This document shows, one piece after another, positions 34,494 to 42,508 of a stretch of 64,000 nucleotides of DNA (positions are counted from its first letter, which is position 1; every line of letters begins with the position of its first letter). The position numbers and the translations under genes are program-made. The stretch lies in NCBI RefSeq assembly GCF_004328625.1, contig NZ_CP032229.1:496001-560000 (forward strand), written 5' to 3'. A model generated the notes under the pieces. The model was not told where the DNA came from, did not search any database, and saw nothing but the letters and a program-made list of their open reading frames with translations. The stretch is from Streptomyces seoulensis (GTDB lineage Bacteria; Actinomycetota; Actinomycetes; Streptomycetales; Streptomycetaceae).

Positions 34494-34886
34494 ATGAGTT
34501 CGCAGCAGAGCCCCCAGACGATGAAGCCCGCCACCGCGGCGAAGAAGCTGGGTGTGTACCTCCCCGCCACCCCCGCCGCCTTCCAGGAGGGTGTGGTCTC
34601 GCGCGCCGAGCTGAACGAGCTCCAGACCAACCCGCCCGAGTGGCTGCGCGAGCTGCGTCAGAACGGCCCGCACCCGCGTCCGGTGGTCGCGGCCCGCCTC
34701 GGCATCTCCATCGCGGGTCTCGCCCGCGGCGGTGTCACCGAGCCCCTGACCACCGCGCAGATCGAGGACCTCCGCGAGGAGGGCCCCGAGTGGCTGGAGA
34801 AGGAGCGCGCCACCCAGGCCGAGGTCCGCAAGGAGACCGCGCGCATCAAGAAGCTGCACGAGGAGAAGGACGCCAAGGAGAGCTGA
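34494..34886 (+). CDS. DUF5997 family protein
   Basis: A 130-residue soluble, charged protein that I recognise as DUF5997, common in Streptomyces. It includes KPATAAKKLGVYLPATPAAFQEG and LNELQTNPPEWLRELRQNGPHPRPVVAARLGISIAGL, the latter resembling a helix-turn-helix, and ends in a Lys/Glu-rich coiled-coil-like helix. A DNA- or RNA-binding role is possible. Its divergent partner is the HTH-less LysR-type protein, and both seem to be leaderless. A strong hairpin follows 23 bases after the stop. Confidence 0.75.
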   Translation: MSSQQSPQTMKPATAAKKLGVYLPATPAAFQEGVVSRAELNELQTNPPEWLRELRQNGPHPRPVVAARLGISIAGLARGGVTEPLTTAQIEDLREEGPEWLEKERATQAEVRKETARIKKLHEEKDAKES

Positions 34887-34909
34887 CGCTCCTCCCGTAC
34901 GTGCTGACG

Positions 34910-34938
34910 ACGCGGCCGCGCCCTGGGTGCGGCCGCGT
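34910..34938 (+). terminator. Terminator after DUF5997
   Basis: ACGCGGCCGC and GCGGCCGCGT form a perfect ten-base-pair stem around a nine-base loop, 23 bases after the stop codon. Confidence 0.8.
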
Positions 34939-34943
34939 TCCGT

Positions 34944-35002
34944 ATTGCGTCGAGGGGCGTTCTTTGTCGCGTCGATGGTCATCGCGACGGTAATTGCGTC
35001 GA
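34944..35002. repeat. Short direct and inverted repeats before a methyltransferase gene
   Basis: ATTGCGTCGA occurs at 34944-34953 and again at 34993-35002. Between the copies, GTCGCG (34966-34971) and CGCGAC (34983-34988) form a dyad. The cluster lies 35-95 bases upstream of the methyltransferase GTG and could be an operator region. Confidence 0.35.
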
Positions 35003-35036
35003 CAATCCCCCGCCGCCCCCGGCAGAGTGGCCGCCC

Positions 35037-35777
35037 GTGACGAGCAGCGAGCTGTGGGACCGTGCCAGTGCCGAGCGCTACGACGCCGAGGAGACGGAGA
35101 TGTCCTCGGCGGGGGTGCTCGGGCCGACCCTCGATTTCCTCGCCGGGCTCGCCGGTGAGGGACGGGCGCTGGAGTTCGCCGTCGGTACCGGGCGGGTGGC
35201 GGTGCCGCTGCGGGAGCGCGGGGTGCCGGTGGCGGGGATCGAGTTCTCCGCGCACATGGCTGCGGTGCTGCGCCGCAAGGTGGACGAGGAGACGCTGCCG
35301 GTCACGCTCGGGGACATGGCCACGACGGTCGTGCCGGGCGAGTTCAGCCTGGTGTACCTCGTCTACAACACGATCTCCAACCTGCTGACGCAGGACGAGC
35401 AGGTGGAGTGCTTCCGCAACGCCGCCCGGCATCTGGCGCCCGGTGGGCGGTTCGTCGTCGAGCTGGGGGTGCCTCCGCTGCGGCTGCTGCCGCCCACACA
35501 GGTGGCGGTGCCGTTCGATGTGTCGGCGCACCATGTCGGCTTCGACACCTTCGACCTGGTGGGGCAGATCCTCGTCTCGCACCACCTCACCCGGGACGGC
35601 GAGGACGGCCGGTACCGCCGCTCGGCCTCCCGCCACCGCTACGCCTGGCCGGCGGAGCTGGACCTGATGGCCCGCATCGCCGGCCTGGAGCTGGAGCGGC
35701 GGGTGGCGGACTGGACCGGGACCCCGTTCACGCACGACTCGGCCAAGCACATCTCCGTCTGGCGGAAGCCGTTCTGA
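35037..35777 (+). CDS. Class I SAM-dependent methyltransferase
   Basis: A 246-residue Rossmann-fold methyltransferase. The SAM-binding motif I is ALEFAVGTGRVAVPLRERG (residues 43-61), motif II is VAGIEFSAHM, and GGRFVVELGVP is motif IV-post. Homologues methylate small molecules; the substrate cannot be told. A GTG at 35037 is used, without a clear ribosome-binding site. It is a single gene between the DUF5997 terminator and the VanX-like gene 46 bases later in the same direction. Confidence 0.87.
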   Translation: MTSSELWDRASAERYDAEETEMSSAGVLGPTLDFLAGLAGEGRALEFAVGTGRVAVPLRERGVPVAGIEFSAHMAAVLRRKVDEETLPVTLGDMATTVVPGEFSLVYLVYNTISNLLTQDEQVECFRNAARHLAPGGRFVVELGVPPLRLLPPTQVAVPFDVSAHHVGFDTFDLVGQILVSHHLTRDGEDGRYRRSASRHRYAWPAELDLMARIAGLELERRVADWTGTPFTHDSAKHISVWRKPF

Positions 35778-35823
35778 GCGGGTACTTCCCCACCCGGGTC
35801 CGCGCCTGATAGACGCAGGAGGC

Positions 35824-36633
35824 ATGACACGACTCTCCCGCGCCGCACGCGGTGTCATCACCGCCGTGGCCGCCCTGCTGACCGTCACCGCCGCCTCCGC
35901 CCCGGCCCGCGCCACGCCGGACCCGAGGGCGCCGAAGGACTTCGTGGCCCTGAGCACGGTGGACCCGACGATCATCCAGGAGATGCGCTACTTCACGCCG
36001 CACAACTTCGTCGGCGAGCGCGTCGACGGCTACCGGCAGCCGATCTGCGTCCTCACCCGCCCCGCCGCCGAGGGCCTGCACCGGGCTCAGCGCCAACTCC
36101 TGCGCCACGGCTACAGCTTGAAGGTGTACGACTGTTACCGGCCGCAACGCGCCGTCGACCACTTCGTCCGCTGGGCCGAGGACCTGGACGACGAGACCAT
36201 GAAGGCCGAGTTCTACCCGGAGGTCGACAAGACCCGCCTCTTCGCCGACGGCTACATCGCGGAGAGGTCCGGCCACAGCCGGGGCTCCACCATGGACCTG
36301 ACCATCGTCCGCCTCCCGGCGCGGCCGACCCGCCCGTACACGCCCGGCCGGCCCCTCGTCCCCTGCTTCGCCCCCGAGCGGGAGCGCTTTCCCGACAACT
36401 CCCTGGACATGGGCACCGGTTTCGACTGCTTCGACCCGCTCGCGCACACCCTGGACCCGCGCGTCCAGGGCCAACAGCGGGCCAACCGCCTGCTGTTGAA
36501 GAACACCCTGGAGAAGCTCGGGTTCGTGAACCTGGCGGAGGAGTGGTGGCACTACACGTACAAGCCGGAGCCGTACCCGGACACGTACTTCGACTTCCCG
36601 GTGGCGTGGAAGTCGCTGTCCGCCAGGCGCTGA
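35824..36633 (+). CDS. Secreted VanX-like M15 D-Ala-D-Ala dipeptidase
   Basis: A 269-residue M15D peptidase. A Sec signal peptide occupies residues 1-30 (two Arg, hydrophobic core AVAALLTVTAASA, cut near ARA-T). The zinc motif SGHSRGSTMDLT supplies His151 and Asp158, and AEEWWHYTY supplies the catalytic Glu240 and third ligand His243. DCYRP near residue 103 carries the conserved Arg. It should hydrolyse D-Ala-D-Ala or related muropeptides outside the cell, unlike the cytoplasmic VanX of vancomycin resistance. No vanH or vanA is nearby, so resistance is not implied. Confidence 0.92.
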   Translation: MTRLSRAARGVITAVAALLTVTAASAPARATPDPRAPKDFVALSTVDPTIIQEMRYFTPHNFVGERVDGYRQPICVLTRPAAEGLHRAQRQLLRHGYSLKVYDCYRPQRAVDHFVRWAEDLDDETMKAEFYPEVDKTRLFADGYIAERSGHSRGSTMDLTIVRLPARPTRPYTPGRPLVPCFAPERERFPDNSLDMGTGFDCFDPLAHTLDPRVQGQQRANRLLLKNTLEKLGFVNLAEEWWHYTYKPEPYPDTYFDFPVAWKSLSARR

Positions 36634-36733
36634 CGCGGGCCGCCCCGGAACGGACCGACCGGCCCCCGGAGGGCGGCCCGTTCCAGGGCGGCGGACAATG
36701 GGCCGCACGGGGAGACTCCAGTGAAGGGGAAGC

Positions 36734-37939
36734 GTGACCGAGACCAGCAGCACCCCATCCACCGCCGGTGACGCGCACGAAGCGCCACGCGGCCGACTGC
36801 AACGCCTGATGCGCTACATCCCCCTGGTCGCCCCGGTCCTGCTGTGGGCCGTGCCGTGCGGGGTGCTCCTGTACACCGGCCAGCACTGGCCGCTTCCGGT
36901 GACCCTGACCGCCACCGCGCTGTTCGTCCTCGGCCTGGTCGGCATGCCGCTGGCGATGGCGCGCGGCCACGGGCGGCGCCAGCAGGACTGGGCGGCGATC
37001 ATCGGCGACACGCTGCTGGGCGGCGCGTGGGTGCTGTTCGTCTGGTCCGCCCTGCTGGGCATCCTGCTACGGCTCGCCCTGACCGTGGCCGGAGTGGGCG
37101 ACGGCCAGGACCGGGCGCGCATCGTCACCTGGGCGGTCCTCGGGGTGACCGCCGCGCTGCTCACCTGGGGGTACTACGAGGCCCGGCGTGTACCGCGCGT
37201 GCGCCGGCTCGACGTGGAACTCCCGCGTCTGGGAGCCGGGTTGGACGGCACCCGGGTCGTGCTGATCACCGACACCCACTACGGCCCGCTCGACCGCGCC
37301 CGCTGGTCGGAACGCGTCTGCGAGACGGTGAACACCCTGGAGGCCGACCTCGTCTGCCACACCGGCGACATCGCGGACGGCACGGCCGACCGCCGCCGCG
37401 CCCAGGCCGCCCCGCTGGGCACCGTCGAGGCGACGCGGGCCCGCGTCTACGTCACCGGCAACCACGAGTACTACAGCGAGGCCCAGGGCTGGGTCGACCT
37501 GATGGACCGGCTGGGCTGGGAGCCGCTGCGCAACCGCCATGTGCTGCTGGAGCGCGGCGGCGACACCCTCGTGGTGGCCGGCGTGGACGACGTCACCGCC
37601 GAGTCCTCCGGCCTGGCGGGGCACGGCGCTGACCTCGCCGAGGCCCTGACCGGCGCCGACCCCGACCTGCCCGTCCTGCTCCTCGCCCATCAGCCCAAGT
37701 TCATCGACCGCGCGGCGGCCCACGGCGTCGACCTCCAGCTCTCCGGCCACACCCACGGCGGCCAGATCTGGCCCTTCCACCATCTGGTCCGCCTCGACCA
37801 GCCCGCGCTCGCCGGCCTCACCCGCCACGGCTCCCGCACCCAGCTCTACACGAGCCGGGGCACGGGCTTCTGGGGGCCGCCGTTCCGGGTCTTCGCGCCC
37901 AGCGAGATCACGTTGCTCGTGCTGCGCTCGGCGTCATAG
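36734..37939 (+). CDS. Membrane-anchored metallophosphoesterase
   Basis: A 401-residue protein with four N-terminal membrane helices (about residues 27-155) and a C-terminal calcineurin-like phosphoesterase. All metal motifs are present: LITDTHYGPLD, HTGDIADG, TGNHEYY, LAHQPKF and LSGHTHGGQIWPF. Similar proteins (YkuE/YaeI type) may act on phospholipids or lipid A-like substrates. The catalytic domain would face the cytoplasm or the outside depending on helix number; I count four, favouring the cytoplasm. Convergent with the kinase gene six bases later. Confidence 0.9.
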   Translation: MTETSSTPSTAGDAHEAPRGRLQRLMRYIPLVAPVLLWAVPCGVLLYTGQHWPLPVTLTATALFVLGLVGMPLAMARGHGRRQQDWAAIIGDTLLGGAWVLFVWSALLGILLRLALTVAGVGDGQDRARIVTWAVLGVTAALLTWGYYEARRVPRVRRLDVELPRLGAGLDGTRVVLITDTHYGPLDRARWSERVCETVNTLEADLVCHTGDIADGTADRRRAQAAPLGTVEATRARVYVTGNHEYYSEAQGWVDLMDRLGWEPLRNRHVLLERGGDTLVVAGVDDVTAESSGLAGHGADLAEALTGADPDLPVLLLAHQPKFIDRAAAHGVDLQLSGHTHGGQIWPFHHLVRLDQPALAGLTRHGSRTQLYTSRGTGFWGPPFRVFAPSEITLLVLRSAS

Positions 37940-37945
37940 GGCGGG

Positions 37946-40168
37946 TCAGCCCGCTCGCGGCGGCTTCCTGGTGTCGAAGGCGAAGAGCGTGTTCTTCGCG
38001 GCGGCCACGATCACCGCACGCCCCGCCACGGTCACGCGCGGACTCGCCCCCTGTTCGCCGGTCAGGCCGTCGGCCCGCGGCCCCGTCGTCCACAGGGTCG
38101 CGCCGTCGTGCGGCGACAGGGCGACGACCCGGCCGGTGGCCGAGCTGAAGTACAGCCTCCCGCCTCCCGCCACCGGCCCGGACGCCCCTTCCACGTCGGT
38201 CTGGCGTGACCACCGCTGCCGCCCGGTCGAGGGGTCGATCGCGGTGACCAGCCCGGTCTGCCCGCTCACATAGACGGTGCCGTCCGCCATGCCCGGCGTC
38301 CCGGCGTACGTCCTGCCCAGCCGGGAGTACGTGACCTCGCGCGACGCCGGGTCGACCCGCGCAACCGAGTCGTACCCGTCCCAGGCGACTCCGTCCAGGT
38401 GCTCCCGGAGCAGGACGAGCGTGCCGCCCGCGACGCCCATCGGGACGGCCGGCCCGTCGACGGCGATGGGCGCGCCCAGCTTCCCCGAGGCCCGGTCGAC
38501 CTCGTACAGCGTGGGATGGCGCACCGCCACGGCGTCGATCTCCGCGCGTGTCGCACACATCGCGAAGAGTCGCGGGCCGGCCGGGACGGGGGCGCACTGC
38601 GTACCCCCGGGGAACGGCGTCGCCCAGCGGACCGCGCCGCTGTGCGCGTCCCGCGCCTCCAGGCGGGAGTCGGGACCGTCCACCATCACGACGGCGGAGC
38701 CCAGCACGACGGCGTCCTGGGTCCGGCCCGTGACGGCCTGGGACTGCGCGCCGGACGGCGCGGACCACAGCTCCCGGCCGGACGTGGCGTCGACGGCGAC
38801 CACCTCGGTGGGAGGCGAGCCGGGGTCGTCCTCGGCGGCGATGCGGTAGCCGAGCACCGCGTCGCCGGTCGCGCCCACCAGATGGACGCCCTGGGCCGGG
38901 ACACCCGGACTCTTCACGGTCCACACCCGCGAGCCGTCATGGGCCCGCAGACGGGCCGCGACCACGCCGCCGCCCCCGCAGTAGACCGCGTCGCCGCGCG
39001 CCACGCAGCGCAGTTCGTCGGGGATGTCCTCGCGGCCGCCCAGCACGACCTTGCGCCAGGGCCTGAACCCGTCGGGGAGGGGGGCTTCCGATGCCGCGAC
39101 GCTCTTGCCCCGGTCGTCGCCCCCGGAGCGGACCGCGTTCAGCGCGGCGACGGACCCGCCGATGGCCGCCACCGCGACGGCGACCGCGAGCGCGGGCCGC
39201 CACCGGTGACGCGGGCGGCGACCGCCGAGGGTGCTCGCCGCGCCGGGACCGACCGGCGTCGGGGACAGGTGCTGGGTGGCCATGTCACCGGGCCTGCCCG
39301 CGCCGGGTCCGGCCGCGTCGGCGCCGCCGAGGTCCACCGGCAGGTTGCGCAGCAGCACGAGGAGTTCGTCCGACGAGGGGCGCTCCCCCGGCTCCTTGGC
39401 CAGGCACGGCTCGACGACCGCGCGCAGCGCCTCCGGCACGGCCCCGAGCGACGGCTCCTCGTGCACCACCTGATACGCCATCAGGTAAGGGCTGTCGGCC
39501 CCGAAGGGCCCGCTGCCCGTCGCCGCGTACACCAGCAGGGTGCCCAGCGAGAAGACGTCCGACCGCGGCCCCACATCACGCGGCGACTGCAACTGCTCCG
39601 GCGACATGAAGGGCGGCGTCCCGATGATCCGCCCCGTCATCGTGAGCGTCTCCTGGTCCGCGGCTCGCGAGATGCCGAAGTCGATGACGCGCGGGCCCTC
39701 GGGCGAGAGGACGACGTTCGAGGGCTTGAGGTCACGGTGGACGACCCCGGCCCGGTGGATGTCGCGCAGCGCCTCCGCCAGTCCGATGGCGAGGTTCCGC
39801 AGCTTCGCCCCGCTCAACGGGCCGTCCGCCGCGCAGTGCTGGGCGAGCGTGCGCCCCTCGATGTACGCCGTCGCCATCCACGGCTGGTCCGCCTCCGGAT
39901 CGGCGTCGACCACGGCGGCGGTGAACGCGCCGCTCACCCGCCGGGCCGCCGCCACTTCCTGACGGAAGCGGATACGGAACTCGTCGTCCTCCGCGAAGTG
40001 CCGGTGGATCAGCTTGACGGCGACGGGCCGCCCCGAAGCGGTACGGGCCAGGAACACCGTGCCCATGCCGCCCGAGCCGAGCCGCGCCTCCAGGGGATAG
40101 CCACCGATCTCGGCCGGATCACCCGCGCGCAGCGACACCGCTCCCGATTTCCCGCTCTCCACGTGCAC
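37946..40168 (-). CDS. Ser/Thr protein kinase with C-terminal PQQ-like propeller
   Basis: A 740-residue receptor kinase. The cytoplasmic kinase has GSGGMGTVF glycine loop, VAVK lysine (Lys52), HRDLKPSN (catalytic Asp146), and DFGISRA with a TMTGRIIGTPPFMSPEQ activation segment. A membrane helix at about residues 325-345 (WRPALAVAVAVAAIGG) is followed by an outside PQQ-type beta-propeller (repeats such as GRELWSAPSG, GRQRWSRQTD, GATLWTTGP). The ligand is unknown. The start is the GTG at 40168; the GTG at 40162 and upstream codons are also possible. Confidence 0.9.
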   Translation of the reverse strand: MHVESGKSGAVSLRAGDPAEIGGYPLEARLGSGGMGTVFLARTASGRPVAVKLIHRHFAEDDEFRIRFRQEVAAARRVSGAFTAAVVDADPEADQPWMATAYIEGRTLAQHCAADGPLSGAKLRNLAIGLAEALRDIHRAGVVHRDLKPSNVVLSPEGPRVIDFGISRAADQETLTMTGRIIGTPPFMSPEQLQSPRDVGPRSDVFSLGTLLVYAATGSGPFGADSPYLMAYQVVHEEPSLGAVPEALRAVVEPCLAKEPGERPSSDELLVLLRNLPVDLGGADAAGPGAGRPGDMATQHLSPTPVGPGAASTLGGRRPRHRWRPALAVAVAVAAIGGSVAALNAVRSGGDDRGKSVAASEAPLPDGFRPWRKVVLGGREDIPDELRCVARGDAVYCGGGGVVAARLRAHDGSRVWTVKSPGVPAQGVHLVGATGDAVLGYRIAAEDDPGSPPTEVVAVDATSGRELWSAPSGAQSQAVTGRTQDAVVLGSAVVMVDGPDSRLEARDAHSGAVRWATPFPGGTQCAPVPAGPRLFAMCATRAEIDAVAVRHPTLYEVDRASGKLGAPIAVDGPAVPMGVAGGTLVLLREHLDGVAWDGYDSVARVDPASREVTYSRLGRTYAGTPGMADGTVYVSGQTGLVTAIDPSTGRQRWSRQTDVEGASGPVAGGGRLYFSSATGRVVALSPHDGATLWTTGPRADGLTGEQGASPRVTVAGRAVIVAAAKNTLFAFDTRKPPRAG

Positions 40169-40265
40169 CTCTGCCCCACGGACCTGCCCACCTGACCCGC
40201 CCAAGCTAACCAGAGCGGCCGCGCCACGCCGAAGCTGATCCCCACCCGGGCAGGGACGTCACGGC

Positions 40266-40742
40266 TCAGGAACGCGTCCGCTCCGTCGACGGTACCGCCG
40301 TGCGCGAGCGCGGAGTGGGGGGCAACGGCCGGCGTTCCGTGGGAGTTGTCGAGGGGACGGACGAGGGCGAGGCGGTGGCCGCCGACGGGGTCTGCGTACG
40401 GGTCGAGGGGCGGTCGGGGCGCGGCGAGGGGCTCACGGGAACCGACGCGGCCGGGGTCGGCGGGGCCGTGGGGCTGCTCGCGGGGGGCGGCGCGAGCGGG
40501 ACCGTCCGCTGGGTGGGGTCCGGAGAGGCACCGCGCAGAAACGGTACGGCGAGAAGGCCGGCGACCGCGCAGGCCGCACCGGCCACGACAGCGGTACGCA
40601 GGACACGGCGGCGGGCCGCGCCACGGCGGATCTCCTCGTACCGGCCGGGCGGAGGCGCGAGGTGTCCGGAGGGGGGCCGCATGATGACGGCGAGCGGGTC
40701 GTCGGGTTCGAAGTCAGGACCGTCGTCACTGAATGTGATCAA
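40266..40742 (-). CDS. Membrane protein co-translated with the ECF sigma factor
   Basis: A 158-residue protein. Residues 1-48 are cytoplasmic and begin with acidic MITFSDDGPDFEPDDP; one membrane helix lies at about residues 50-70 (AVVAGAACAVAGLLAVPFL); the outer part is Pro/Ser/Thr-rich, like a cell-wall-spanning region. It overlaps the end of the sigma gene by 17 bases. Position and topology suit an anti-sigma-type or accessory membrane protein, but there is no zinc-binding anti-sigma motif (HX3CX2C). Function is inferred from context only. Confidence 0.6.
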   Translation of the reverse strand: MITFSDDGPDFEPDDPLAVIMRPPSGHLAPPPGRYEEIRRGAARRRVLRTAVVAGAACAVAGLLAVPFLRGASPDPTQRTVPLAPPPASSPTAPPTPAASVPVSPSPRPDRPSTRTQTPSAATASPSSVPSTTPTERRPLPPTPRSRTAVPSTERTRS

Positions 40743-41220
40743 GGCTTCTCCTCAGATGGGCGCGGAGCAGTTCACGGGCCGCGTGCAGGTCGGCCTTGAC
40801 GGTCCCTTCCTTGCGCCCGGTCAGCACGGCCACCTCCCGGATCGGCAAGTCAGCGTAGTAGTGCAGGAGGGTCGGTACGCGCAGTCGTTCGGGGAGCGCC
40901 TGGACTAGCAGGCGGACCGACGGATCGCTCTGCTCCGCGGGCGGGAGGACGGACGCCTCGACGGTGGCGCGGCGCATGGCCCGGCGTTCGCGCTCCAGGC
41001 GGCGCCAGTGGTCGCGGACGATGTTGGCGGCCGTGACGTAGAGGAAGCCCCGGGGCTCCGACACGGACGTCCAGCGGGCCCAGAGCCGGGTGAACGCCTC
41101 CGAGGCGATCTCGTGGGCGGTCTCGTCGTCGTCCACCAGACGGCGGCACCAGCCGGCCAGGCGCGGGTAGAGAACGGCGAACAGCTCCGCTGCCGCCTTC
41201 TCACGGGACCGTTTCAACAC
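40726..41220 (-). CDS. ECF (SigE-type) RNA polymerase sigma factor
   Basis: A 164-residue ECF sigma factor. Region 2 includes LYPRLAGWCRRLVDDDETAHEIASEAFTRLWARW and PRGFLYVTAANIVRDHWRR; region 4 includes LPERLRVPTLLHYYADLPIREVAVLTGRKEGTVKADLHAARELL. I place the start at GTG 41220 (TTG 41217 possible, GGAG just upstream). A start further upstream is unlikely because the frame there runs into a 13-base-pair terminator hairpin at 41283-41334. Followed by an overlapping membrane protein gene. Confidence 0.88.
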   Translation of the reverse strand: MLKRSREKAAAELFAVLYPRLAGWCRRLVDDDETAHEIASEAFTRLWARWTSVSEPRGFLYVTAANIVRDHWRRLERERRAMRRATVEASVLPPAEQSDPSVRLLVQALPERLRVPTLLHYYADLPIREVAVLTGRKEGTVKADLHAARELLRAHLRRSLDHIQ

Positions 41221-41282
41221 TCTCCATGGGGGGTGGGGGGTATTCCTGGCGCCCCGGACATCCGGGGCCACCCTGGGGAAGA

Positions 41283-41334
41283 CCCCGGACCGGGGCCGTA
41301 CGCTCCACACGGCGTACCTTTCCCCGGTCCGGGG
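41283..41334 (-). terminator. Terminator between sortase operon and ECF sigma gene
   Basis: CCCCGGACCGGGG (41283-41295) and CCCCGGTCCGGGG (41322-41334) are exact reverse complements, giving a 13-base-pair stem with a 26-base loop. It lies just after the sortase stop and before the sigma factor start. Confidence 0.7.
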
Positions 41335-41354
41335 CCGGGGCGGGCGGCGACCGG

Positions 41355-41954
41355 TCAGTGACGCGCGGGGTGCGCCGCGGCGAAGACGATCACGTTGTCG
41401 CGATAGCCGTCGCCGGTACGGGGGCCGCCGCAGGTGATGAGCCGCAACTCCGGCCGGCTGACGTCCCCGTACACCGCCTTCGTCGGAAACTCGGCCTTGG
41501 CGACGGTCCGTACGGAGGTCACCGCGAACTCGGCCGAGGTGCCGTTCTCCAGGCGCACCGTGATCTCGTCACCCCGGCGCAGACGGTCGAGCCGGCGGAA
41601 GACGCCGTCCCCGTAGGCGCCGACCGTGACATGACCGAGGATCACCGACGGGCCCGTACGGCCCGGTGTCGGGGAGCCCTGGTACCAGCCCGCCTGGTCG
41701 TGCGCGGTGATCGGGGGCACCTGCACGGTGCCGTCCTGTGCCAGCCCGAGCCGCATGACCGGGGTGTCGACGCCGATCCCGGGAATCCGCAGCCGCACCG
41801 GGACCGAACGGCCGGGCGTCGTCGGCGGGTTCGCCGAGGGGGTGGTCACGTGCGGGCGAGCGGCGGACGTCTTGTCGTCACTGTGCCCGGCACAGCCCAC
41901 GAGCAGCGAGGCCACGGCCACGGTGACGAACGCGCGCCTGGAGAGGTGGGTCAT
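41355..41954 (-). CDS. Class F sortase
   Basis: A 199-residue sortase. The catalytic Cys175 is in LRLITCGG, the His108 in VILGHVTV, and Arg185 in GDGYRDNVIVFA, the full catalytic triad. The N-terminal membrane region ends LLVGC (Cys21), which fits a lipobox, so it may be a lipoprotein rather than an anchored helix. It would link surface proteins to peptidoglycan. Its ATG overlaps the stop of the upstream gene (ATGA), whose product has a PDTG sorting-like tail, so the pair is enzyme and substrate. Confidence 0.92.
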   Translation of the reverse strand: MTHLSRRAFVTVAVASLLVGCAGHSDDKTSAARPHVTTPSANPPTTPGRSVPVRLRIPGIGVDTPVMRLGLAQDGTVQVPPITAHDQAGWYQGSPTPGRTGPSVILGHVTVGAYGDGVFRRLDRLRRGDEITVRLENGTSAEFAVTSVRTVAKAEFPTKAVYGDVSRPELRLITCGGPRTGDGYRDNVIVFAAAHPARH

Positions 41955-42343
41955 GCCCCGGCGGCCCGTCGGCGGCGGACCAGGAAGACCGCCGCGCCGC
42001 CCACGGCCAGCACGCCGGCCGAACTGCCGCCGATCAGCGCGCCGTCGGAGCTGCCGGAGCCGGTGGCGACACCGGTGTCGGGCGCGCCGCTCGGCACGAC
42101 GCCGACCTGACGGCGCCCCTCGCCCGGAGCCACGGACGGCACCGGGGTGGCCGCCCGTCCCGGCACCCGGGAGGGAACCGCACTCGGCTCCGCACTGGCC
42201 GGCACGCTCGGCCGGGTTGAAGGCGCCTCGCTGGCGGGGCGCGGGGTGGGAGACGAGTCCGCCCCACCGGCGAACGCGGGCACCGCACTCGCCAGCACGG
42301 CGACGCACGCGACTGCCGCGGCACTGAGGACTGTTCGACGCAT
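41951..42343 (-). CDS. Cell-wall sorted surface protein with PDTG-type signal
   Basis: A 130-residue secreted protein. The signal peptide is residues 1-25 (cut after AFA). A Pro/Ser/Ala-rich wall-spanning region of about 55 residues follows. The C-terminus has APDTG (87-91), a hydrophobic helix (about 102-122) and RRRR, the three parts of a sortase signal, with PDTG in place of LPXTG. There is no folded domain. It is translationally coupled to the class F sortase. Start ATG at 42343; weak ribosome-binding site. Confidence 0.72.
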   Translation of the reverse strand: MRRTVLSAAAVACVAVLASAVPAFAGGADSSPTPRPASEAPSTRPSVPASAEPSAVPSRVPGRAATPVPSVAPGEGRRQVGVVPSGAPDTGVATGSGSSDGALIGGSSAGVLAVGGAAVFLVRRRRAAGA

Positions 42344-42409
42344 GTATCGCTCTCTCTCGTCGACCGGTCCGACGGGGTGGCCGGGCCGGTGTGATGGATC
42401 GAGCGAAGA

Positions 42410-42435
42410 GACGAGACAGGCCGGGCGGGGGTTGT
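42410..42435 (-). promoter_or_regulatory. Putative ECF-type promoter of the sortase operon
   Basis: On the minus strand ACAACC (42435-42430) is followed after 16 bases by CGTC (42413-42410). AACC-N16-CGTC resembles the general class of ECF sigma promoters in streptomycetes. It lies about 67 bases upstream of the surface protein start, and an ECF sigma gene is the next gene after the sortase. Confidence 0.45.
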
Positions 42436-42508
42436 AAAGGATTGGCAAAGTCAGACGGAGGCTCCGGCACCGGCGACCTCGTCGGCGACGAGCCGCCCAC
42501 CCGGCGTG

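Noticed and set aside
35824..36633. A vancomycin resistance cluster suggested by the VanX-like gene
   Set aside because: The protein has a signal peptide and no vanH, vanA, vanR or vanS gene is adjacent. A wall-turnover peptidase is more likely.
41221..41310. A longer N-terminus for the ECF sigma factor
   Set aside because: It would run into the 13-base-pair terminator after the sortase gene and adds non-family residues.
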